Source: Amycolatopsis sp. MtRt-6
Lineage (GTDB): Bacteria > Actinomycetota > Actinomycetes > Mycobacteriales > Pseudonocardiaceae
Direction: 5' to 3'
NCBI RefSeq assembly: GCF_017308975.1
Contig: NZ_JADWPD010000002.1
Location: 186,001-250,000, forward strand
DNA: 64,000 bases
Shown: positions 58,185 through 64,000 of the stretch, in pieces
Layout of the letters: each line of letters starts with the position of its first letter
Numbering within the stretch: the first letter of the stretch is position 1
Notes under the pieces: model-generated
What the model was told of the DNA's origin: nothing
Databases searched by the model: none
The model's input: the letters and a program-made list of their open reading frames with translations, nothing else
Made by a program: the position numbers and the translations under genes

Positions 58185-60776
58185 GTGTCTCTCAGCGACG
58201 AGAACGAGCAGAGCCGGCTGCGCCGGCGGTCCTTCCTGATCGGCAGCGGAGCTGCCGTGGCCACCTCGATGTTCGTGGCCGCGCCGGCCCAGGCGAGTCC
58301 GCCGGCGCCGGCTTTCCCGAGCGACTACGACGGCTCGGACCTGTGGCTGCGCTACGAGCCGGTCGCCGATCCCGGCCTCCTCGCCCGGTACCGGGCCGCG
58401 CTCGGCGCGATCGTCGTGGAGAACGCCGGCCGCACAAAGGTCCACCGCCACACGGCGAACCTGAGCATGGCGCCCGGATCCACCGAGCACCTGGTGGAAA
58501 CCACCCTGGAAGCGGCGCGGGACGAGCTCGTCCGCGGCCTCGGCGGGCTGCTGGGCCGGTCCGTGCCGGTGCGGGACGGGTTCCCGGACCGCGCGGTGGT
58601 CGTGGGCACCCCGGACAGCTCGCCCCTGGTGCGCCGGCTCGTGCCCGCGCGCGACCTGGCGCCGCTCGGGCGCGACGGCTACCTCATCCGCTCGCTGACG
58701 CGCGGCGGGCACCGGTCGATCGTCATCGCCGCCAACACCGATCTCGCCGCGCTGTACGGGACGTTCGCGTTCCTCCGGCGGCTCCAGGCGCAGCACCCCA
58801 TCACCGACCTGAAACTTTCCTCGGTGCCGCGGATCAACCACCGGTACCTGAACTACTGGGAGACCGAACGCCTCTACGCCGGGAACGACCCGGCCGGAAC
58901 CGGTGGGCTGAACGGCGAGAACGGCGCGATCTTCGTCTTCACCGCCACCGGCGCGTCGGCCGGGCTGAACCTGCCGGTGATCCTCGACCGGTACCTCGTG
59001 GCCGCGCGCGCGATGGCGTCGCTGGGCATCAACGGCATCACGATCAACAACGTCAACGCCAACAGCTTCTACCTCACCCCGGCCGCCATCGAGCAGGAAG
59101 CCGCGCTGGCGGACGCGCTGCGCCCGTACGGGATCAAGCTGGCGGTGTCCATCAACTACGCGGCACCGACGGACGCCCGGTTCGCGCCCGACACCCTCAC
59201 CCGGGAACAGCTGGACCCCTACAGCGCGCAGTTCCGGGACTGGTGGACCCGGCGGGCGCGGCAGCTGCAGGCCGCGATCCCCGACTTCATGGGCTTCACG
59301 GTCAAGGCGAACTCCGAGGGCCAGCCCGGCCCGCAGGACCTGGGCTACGACCACGGCGACGGCGCCAACGGGATGGCGGCGGCGGTGGCGCCGCTCGGCA
59401 TGCGGATCTTCTGGCGGACCTTCGTCTACAACGCCGACGTCGACGCGGACCGGCTGAAGCGCGCCTACCTGGAGTTCGGCCCCATCGACGACGAGCCCCA
59501 GCCCGACGGCACGGTCGGGCGGTTCGCCGAGAACGTGTTCCTGCAGACGAAGAACGGCCCGCTCGACTACCAGCCCCGGGAGCCGGCGAACCCGCTCTTC
59601 GGCCGGCTGGAACACACCAACCAGGCCATCGAACTGCAGATCACCCAGGAGTACACCGGGCAGAACACGATGCTGTGCTACCTCGGCCCGCTGTGGGAAG
59701 AGGTGCTGAAGTCCGACACGTACGCCACCGGCTCGGACGGCCGCCTGCTGGCCCGGCGCCTGGTCGGCCACGTGGTCGACGGCTCCGCCCAGGGCCACCC
59801 GGACACCGCCATCGTCGGCGTGGCCAACTTCGGCAACGCCGACAACCTGACCGGGCACCACTTCGCGCAGGCGAACCTGTACGCCTTCGGCAGGCTGGCC
59901 TGGGACTGGACCCTGGACACGCGCGGCATCGCCGAAGACTGGGTCCGGCTGACCTGGAGCAACCGCGACTTCGTCGTCCGGACGATCGAGGCGATGATGA
60001 TGGGCTCCCGGGAAGCGCTGGTGAGCTACCAGACCCCGCTCGGCGTCGCCCACCAGTTCCGCACCAGCGACCACTACGGCCCGGCGCCGGGCGAACAGCT
60101 GGCACGGGACGACTGGAGCCCGGTGTACTACAACAAGGCCGACCGCGCCGGGCTCGGCTACGACCGCTCCCCCACGGGCAGCAACTTCGTCGCGCAGTAC
60201 TTCCCGGTGCTCACGGCCCGGTACGGCGACATCGAAACCGTGCCCGAAGACCTGCTGATGTGGTTCCACCACGTGCCGTGGGACCGGCCGATGCGCAGCG
60301 GCCGGATCTTCTGGGACGAGCTGGTGTACCGCTACCAGACGGGCGTGCACTACGTCTCCTGGCTGCGCCAGGCCTGGGACGCGCTCGAACCGCACGTCGA
60401 CGCGCGGCGCTTCGCCGAGGTGAAGGCCAAGCTCGCCGCCCACGAAGCCGACGCCGGCAGCTGGCGCGACACCTGCGTGCGCTACTGGCAGGAGTTCAGC
60501 GGCCGGCCGATCCCGACGGACGGCCCCCTTTCGATCCGGATCGTGGCCGGCGGCCGGACGATCGGCGGGTTCGACGCCGGAGCGCCGTCGGTCACCATCC
60601 CGCTGGCCGCGGGCACCTCGCCGAGGATCACGAAGGTCATCCCGGCCGATCCCGCCGTGCGGTGCGAAGTGCTTTCCCAGGCCGGAGGCGTGCCCGGGCG
60701 GGCCGTCGTGCGGGTCACCGGGAAGAGCTCCTTCGGCCCGATTCTCAAGGACTACGTGTTCGACTTCACCCGCTGA
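58185..60776 (+). CDS. Tat-exported GH67 alpha-glucuronidase
   Basis: An 863-residue enzyme. The N-terminal LRRRSFLIGSG with a hydrophobic core and AQA is a Tat signal peptide, so it is folded in the cytosol and exported. An alpha/beta N-terminal domain (to about 215) precedes the catalytic barrel: VKANSEGQPGPQDLGYDHGDGAN holds the proposed general acid Glu378, and ITQEYTGQNTML holds a second conserved Glu. It removes methylglucuronic acid side chains from xylo-oligosaccharides. The GH43 enzyme at 27434 could act on the same plant polymer. GTG start at 58185. Adjacent transporters and LacI genes are lacking. Confidence 0.9.
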   Translation: MSLSDENEQSRLRRRSFLIGSGAAVATSMFVAAPAQASPPAPAFPSDYDGSDLWLRYEPVADPGLLARYRAALGAIVVENAGRTKVHRHTANLSMAPGSTEHLVETTLEAARDELVRGLGGLLGRSVPVRDGFPDRAVVVGTPDSSPLVRRLVPARDLAPLGRDGYLIRSLTRGGHRSIVIAANTDLAALYGTFAFLRRLQAQHPITDLKLSSVPRINHRYLNYWETERLYAGNDPAGTGGLNGENGAIFVFTATGASAGLNLPVILDRYLVAARAMASLGINGITINNVNANSFYLTPAAIEQEAALADALRPYGIKLAVSINYAAPTDARFAPDTLTREQLDPYSAQFRDWWTRRARQLQAAIPDFMGFTVKANSEGQPGPQDLGYDHGDGANGMAAAVAPLGMRIFWRTFVYNADVDADRLKRAYLEFGPIDDEPQPDGTVGRFAENVFLQTKNGPLDYQPREPANPLFGRLEHTNQAIELQITQEYTGQNTMLCYLGPLWEEVLKSDTYATGSDGRLLARRLVGHVVDGSAQGHPDTAIVGVANFGNADNLTGHHFAQANLYAFGRLAWDWTLDTRGIAEDWVRLTWSNRDFVVRTIEAMMMGSREALVSYQTPLGVAHQFRTSDHYGPAPGEQLARDDWSPVYYNKADRAGLGYDRSPTGSNFVAQYFPVLTARYGDIETVPEDLLMWFHHVPWDRPMRSGRIFWDELVYRYQTGVHYVSWLRQAWDALEPHVDARRFAEVKAKLAAHEADAGSWRDTCVRYWQEFSGRPIPTDGPLSIRIVAGGRTIGGFDAGAPSVTIPLAAGTSPRITKVIPADPAVRCEVLSQAGGVPGRAVVRVTGKSSFGPILKDYVFDFTR

Positions 60777-60818
60777 AGGCTTCGGGGAACCTCCCGGCGG
60801 CGGCGTCCGTTGTCGTAT

Positions 60819-60849
60819 CCTACGGCACCGTAAGTTACGGTTGCGTAGG
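60819..60849. promoter_or_regulatory. 31-base palindromic operator before the acyl-ACP desaturase gene
   Basis: CCTACGGCACCGTAA (60819-60833), a central G, then TTACGGTTGCGTAGG (60835-60849). Thirteen of the fifteen arm pairs match, and the inner ACCGTAA-G-TTACGGT is perfect. It ends 16 bases before the start codon. The form fits TetR-type regulators of fatty acid genes. Confidence 0.8.
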
Positions 60850-60865
60850 TACGGAAGGACGTTCC

Positions 60866-61807
60866 ATGCCGGTCCCCGAAACCACCCGCCTGCTGCACGA
60901 ACTCGAAGGCACGGTCGAAGAGAACCTCAACCGGCACCTCGCCGCCGCCCAGGAGTGGATGCCGCACGAGTACGTCCCCTGGAGCCAGGGGCGCGACTTC
61001 GCCGAGCTGGGCGGGGAGGCGTGGGACCCGGAGCAGTCTCGGGTCAGCCCGATCGCGCGGACGGCTCTCGAAGTCAACCTGCTCACCGAGGACAACCTGC
61101 CCAGCTACCACCGCGAGATCGAGCGCGCGTTCGGCCGCGACGGCGCGTGGGGCACGTGGGTGCACCGGTGGACGGCCGAAGAGGGCCGCCACGGCATCTG
61201 CATCCGCGACTACCTGCTGGTCACCCGCGCCGTCGACCCGGTCGAGCTGGAGCGGATGCGGATGGAGACCATGCAGGCGGGCTACGACACCGGTGACAAG
61301 CCGCTGCTGAACGTCTGCGCGTACGTCTCGTTCCAGGAGCTGGCCACCCGGCTTTCGCACCGCAACACCGGCCGCTACACCCAGGACCCCCTGGCCGAGA
61401 AGCTGCTGGCCCGGGTGTCCACCGACGAGAACCTCCACATGGTCTTCTACCGCAACCTCGTCAAGGCGGCGCTGGAGATCTCGCCCGACGCCATGATGCG
61501 GGCGATCACCGACGAGGTCCTGAACTTCGCGATGCCGGGCGCGGTGATCCCGAGCTTCCAGCGCAAGGCGGCACTGATGGCCAAGGCCGGCATCTACGAC
61601 CTGCGGATCCACCACGACGACGTCGTCCAGCCGCTGCTGCGGTACTGGAAGGTCTTCGACCTGACCGGCCTCGGCGCGGTCGGGGAAGCCGCGCGCGAGG
61701 AGCTCGCCACGTTCCTCAAGGGACTCGACACGCAGGCGTCCCGCTTCGAGGAACGCCGGGACGCCGCCGCCGCGCGCCGGGCGGCGCGGGGCATAGTGGA
61801 CCTCTGA
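60866..61807 (+). CDS. Acyl-ACP desaturase (diiron, soluble)
   Basis: A 313-residue protein of the plant-type soluble desaturase family. The metal-binding residues are visible: Glu in LLTEDNLPSY, the EEGRH pair, and Glu/His in DENLHMVF. It inserts a double bond into ACP-bound fatty acids using ferredoxin, which sets membrane fluidity. The ATG at 60866 begins a normal N terminus. The large operator upstream shows dedicated repression, probably by a TetR-family fatty acid regulator encoded elsewhere. The next gene (IclR) is separated by 25 bases and may be cotranscribed. Confidence 0.88.
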   Translation: MPVPETTRLLHELEGTVEENLNRHLAAAQEWMPHEYVPWSQGRDFAELGGEAWDPEQSRVSPIARTALEVNLLTEDNLPSYHREIERAFGRDGAWGTWVHRWTAEEGRHGICIRDYLLVTRAVDPVELERMRMETMQAGYDTGDKPLLNVCAYVSFQELATRLSHRNTGRYTQDPLAEKLLARVSTDENLHMVFYRNLVKAALEISPDAMMRAITDEVLNFAMPGAVIPSFQRKAALMAKAGIYDLRIHHDDVVQPLLRYWKVFDLTGLGAVGEAAREELATFLKGLDTQASRFEERRDAAAARRAARGIVDL

Positions 61808-61832
61808 GCCTGCGTAGCCGCCGGAGGTCGCC

Positions 61833-62597
61833 GTGCCGCACCGAGGTCGCGTTCCCGGCGCCACCGGGCCGGTGCTGGGGCGCGCGCTGCGGGTCCTGGA
61901 GGCGTTCTCGCCGGACCGGCCGGCGCTGCGGCTGAGCGAGGTCGCCCGCCGGTCGGGGCTGCCGGCCGCGACCGCGCACCGGCTGCTGCGCGAGTTCTGC
62001 GAGTGGGGCGCGCTGGAGCGCGACGAAGCCGGCGTCTACCGGGTCGGGCTGCGGCTGTGGGAACTGGGCTCGCTCGCGCCGCGGGGCCTGGGCCTGCGGG
62101 AACTCGCCCTGCCGTTCCTGGAGGACCTCTCGCAGATCACCCGCGAGAACGTCCAGCTCGCCGTCCGCGAAGGCGCCGAGGTCGTTTACATCGAGCGGAT
62201 CGCCGGGACCGGAGCGGTCCCGGTGCTGACCCGCGTCGGCGGGCGGTTCGCGCTGACCGCGACGGGCGTCGGGCTCGTCCTGCTGGCCCACGCGCCCGCG
62301 GAGGTGCAGGAGGAGGTGCTGGGCAGCCCGATCGAGCGGTACACGAGCGAGACGGTGACCGACCCCGACCGGCTCCGGCACATGCTGGCTGACGTGCGCA
62401 CGCACGGGTTTTCGATCAGCGAGCGCCAGGTGACCCTCGACTCGCTGTCGGTCGGCGCGCCGATCCACGACGCCCGGGGCCGCGTGGTGGCCGCGGTGTC
62501 GCTGGTCGTGCGGTACGGGAGCGTGTCGCCGCACGCGCTCGCCCCGCTGGTCATGACGAGTGCGCGCGCGATTTCCCGAGCGCTTTCCGTCTTATGA
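61833..62597 (+). CDS. IclR-family regulator
   Basis: A 254-residue protein with the N-terminal winged helix (GRALRVLEAFSPDRPALRLSEVARRSGLPAATAHRLLREFC) and the C-terminal effector domain (QLAVREGAEVVYIERIAG, then APIHDARGRVVAAVSLVV). IclR proteins control aromatic and acid catabolism. As it directly precedes the Rieske oxygenase operon on the same strand, it probably regulates that operon through the inverted repeats between them. GTG start at 61833. Confidence 0.9.
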   Translation: MPHRGRVPGATGPVLGRALRVLEAFSPDRPALRLSEVARRSGLPAATAHRLLREFCEWGALERDEAGVYRVGLRLWELGSLAPRGLGLRELALPFLEDLSQITRENVQLAVREGAEVVYIERIAGTGAVPVLTRVGGRFALTATGVGLVLLAHAPAEVQEEVLGSPIERYTSETVTDPDRLRHMLADVRTHGFSISERQVTLDSLSVGAPIHDARGRVVAAVSLVVRYGSVSPHALAPLVMTSARAISRALSVL

Positions 62598-62605
62598 AAT
62601 AGCCC

Positions 62606-62655
62606 TTCGTGGCGCCCGGGTCGCTCCCCCACGCTGTGACCCGGCCCACCACGAA
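62606..62655. promoter_or_regulatory. Nested inverted repeats between the IclR and Rieske genes
   Basis: TTCGTGG (62606-62612) pairs with CCACGAA (62649-62655), and inside it CCGGGTC (62616-62622) pairs with GACCCGG (62638-62644), all exactly. The RBS AAAGGA begins at once afterwards. It may be the IclR operator or a leader hairpin affecting translation. Confidence 0.65.
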
Positions 62656-62666
62656 AGGACGACCCG

Positions 62667-63698
62667 ATGAGCGCCATTCCCCGCGACCAGTGGTACGTCG
62701 CCGCCTACGGCTCCGAGATCGGCACCGAACTGTTCAGCCGCACCATCTGCGGGGAACCGATCCTGTTCTGGCGGACCCGCGACGGCAGCGTCACCGCGAT
62801 GGCCGACCGGTGCGTGCACCGGCGGTTCCCGTTGTCGCAGGCGCCGTCGCGGCTGGTCGACGACCAGGTCATCTGCGGCTACCACGGGTTCACCTACGGC
62901 GTCGACGGCAAGTGCGTGGCCGTGCCCGGGCAGACCCGGGTGCCGCGGACCGCGCGGCTGACGCGCTACCCGCTGGTGGAGCAGGACTCCTTCGTCTGGG
63001 TGTTCATCGGCGACCCCGCGAAGGCGGACGCGGCGCGGATCCCGCGGGCGCCCTGGCTCGCCTCGCCGGACTACACGACCGTCCGCGGGATGGAACCGCT
63101 CAAGGCGCGGTACTCGCTGCTGGTGGACAACCTGCTGGACCTGTCCCACGAGACCTACCTGCACGGCGGCTACATCGGCACCCCGGAGGTCGCCGAAACG
63201 CCGATCACGACCGAGGTCGACGAGGACGCCGGCATCGTCTACGTGTCGCGGCACATGGCCGACGCGGCGTGCCCGCCGTTCTACTCGAAGTCGACCGGCC
63301 TCGAAGGCCGCATCACGCGCTGGCAGGACATCGAGTACACGCCGCCGTGCCTGTACAAGCTGCACAGCCGCATCGCGCCGGTCGGGTCCGTGCCGAACCC
63401 CGACGGGACCGACCCGGACGCCTTCCACGTCGAGGTCGTCTACGCCATCACGCCGGAGACCGAGCACTCGACGCACGACTTCTGGGCGGTGGCCCGGGAT
63501 TTCGCCCTCGACGACGAAGGCGTTTCGGCGTTCCTGGCGGAGAACAACCGGACCGTGGTGCTGCAGGACGTCGAGGCCCTCGACGTCCTCGAGCGGGTGA
63601 TCGCCGCCGAGCCGGACGGCTACCAGGAGCTGTCGATCAACATCGACACCGGCGGCCTCGCGGCCCGCCGGATGCTCCAGCGGCTGGCGGCGTCATGA
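62667..63698 (+). CDS. Rieske oxygenase, vanillate-demethylase-type oxygenase subunit
   Basis: A 343-residue protein. The Rieske [2Fe-2S] site is CVHRRFPLSQ...CGYHGF (CxH-x-CxxH), and the mononuclear iron site is in DNLLDLSHETYLH. Length and the SHETYLHGGYIG segment resemble VanA-type O-demethylases and related aromatic acid oxygenases, so a methoxylated or hydroxylated aromatic acid is the likely substrate. It begins a compact operon: a 53-residue protein and a flavin/2Fe-2S reductase follow with overlapping starts. Confidence 0.88.
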   Translation: MSAIPRDQWYVAAYGSEIGTELFSRTICGEPILFWRTRDGSVTAMADRCVHRRFPLSQAPSRLVDDQVICGYHGFTYGVDGKCVAVPGQTRVPRTARLTRYPLVEQDSFVWVFIGDPAKADAARIPRAPWLASPDYTTVRGMEPLKARYSLLVDNLLDLSHETYLHGGYIGTPEVAETPITTEVDEDAGIVYVSRHMADAACPPFYSKSTGLEGRITRWQDIEYTPPCLYKLHSRIAPVGSVPNPDGTDPDAFHVEVVYAITPETEHSTHDFWAVARDFALDDEGVSAFLAENNRTVVLQDVEALDVLERVIAAEPDGYQELSINIDTGGLAARRMLQRLAAS

Positions 63699-63856
63699 CC
63701 CGCCCGATGCTGACCGGCGACCGCGTCAACCGCATCCACTGGGTGCTCGGCACCGACCGGCTGCGCGCGGTCTGCCACTGCGGAGCCGAGCGCGAGTTCG
63801 AAGACCCCGTGCAGCTGTGGGACTGGCTGCTCGCCCACCCCGAAGGACACCGATGA
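63695..63856 (+). CDS. 53-residue CxC protein between the Rieske oxygenase and its reductase
   Basis: Starts at ATG 63695 overlapping the oxygenase stop and ends overlapping the reductase ATG (ATGA at both junctions). It encodes RAVCHCGAEREFEDPVQLWDWLLAH, i.e. a short beta-hairpin with a Cys-x-Cys and an aromatic helix. Its tight placement inside the operon suggests a small accessory protein of the oxygenase system. No known family; similar small CHCG proteins do occur in actinomycetes as uncharacterised frames. Confidence 0.6.
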   Translation: MTRPMLTGDRVNRIHWVLGTDRLRAVCHCGAEREFEDPVQLWDWLLAHPEGHR

Positions 63857-64000
63857 CGCTCGAACTGCTGGTGGAAGCCAAGGAAAAGCTCGCCGACGGC
63901 GTCGTGGCGCTCACCCTCCGCGCGCCCGGCGGCGAGCCGTTGCCGCCGTGGGAGCCGGGGGCGCACGTCGATCTCGTCCTGCCCGGCTTCGTGCGGCAGT
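63853..64000 (+). CDS. Start of a VanB-like oxidoreductase (reductase subunit), cut by the window end
   Basis: The first 49 residues (ALTLRAPGGEPLPPWEPGAHVDLVLPG) match the start of the ferredoxin-NADP reductase-like FMN-binding domain of phthalate-dioxygenase-type reductases such as VanB, with WEPGAHVD as the flavin-contact segment. The rest, including the NAD and 2Fe-2S domains, lies beyond base 64000. It presumably supplies electrons to the Rieske oxygenase upstream. Confidence 0.85.
   Translation, partial: MTLELLVEAKEKLADGVVALTLRAPGGEPLPPWEPGAHVDLVLPGFVRQ

Overview
The window looks like chromosomal DNA from a mycelial actinomycete of the Pseudonocardiaceae, most likely Amycolatopsis or a close relative. 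The reasons are the very high GC content with almost only G or C at third codon positions, frequent GTG starts and 4-base ATGA/GTGA gene overlaps, an F420-dependent LLM enzyme, a YbaB/EspC-like (ESX-associated) operon, many TetR genes, and the recurring 13-mer GTCCAC(A/T)GTGGAC. No ribosomal marker is present, so the genus is an inference. I see no rRNA, tRNA, CRISPR array, integrase or insertion sequence.

Layout. Bases 1-1031 hold the tail of an unknown gene and a HAD phosphatase. Bases 1126-13216 are one tightly overlapping operon for an orphan natural product: a two-domain glycosyltransferase, an acyl-A/PCP/C protein, a C/A(serine)/PCP/TE/MFS megaprotein whose thioesterase has cysteine as nucleophile, an AAE3-like ligase with its own carrier domain, and a LysE exporter, closed by a perfect terminator hairpin. 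Bases 13266-34860 are accessory metabolism and regulation: secreted M14 carboxypeptidase, P450 plus TetR with a visible operator, (p)ppGpp synthetase-like protein, a secreted NGM-repeat protein, F420 oxidoreductase, a membrane alpha/beta-hydrolase homologue without catalytic residues, three TetR genes in all, a double GH43 arabinanase-like enzyme under a LacI-type palindrome, an ECF sigma factor with its membrane partner, MarR/RibA and a secreted trypsin-like protease.

Bases 34862-35271 are the scar of an internal deletion in a divergent TetR/SRPBCC pair. Bases 35374-54731 form a stress and signalling region: ZIP transporter, RsbW-like kinase, ESX-type cassette, a Firmicutes-like glutamyl-tRNA synthetase, a CheB-CheB-STAS/HATPase-CheR/PAS cluster, ChaB, APC permease, CtaG/DUF2243, DUF5709, SDR and DUF2231. 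Several of these genes share promoters of the form GNTT-N14-16-(G/C)GGTA, as used by SigB/SigF-type stress sigma factors, and the region encodes several parts of a partner-switching network. Two genes here (CheR/PAS and SDR) carry single-base frameshifts.

Bases 54686-64000 hold a TM0106-type nuclease/helicase, a Tat-exported GH67 alpha-glucuronidase, an acyl-ACP desaturase with a 31-base operator, an IclR regulator, and a Rieske demethylase operon (oxygenase, 53-residue CxC protein, start of the reductase) that runs off the right edge. The GH43 and GH67 enzymes suggest growth on plant hemicellulose, and the IclR/Rieske operon suggests use of methoxylated or other aromatic acids.
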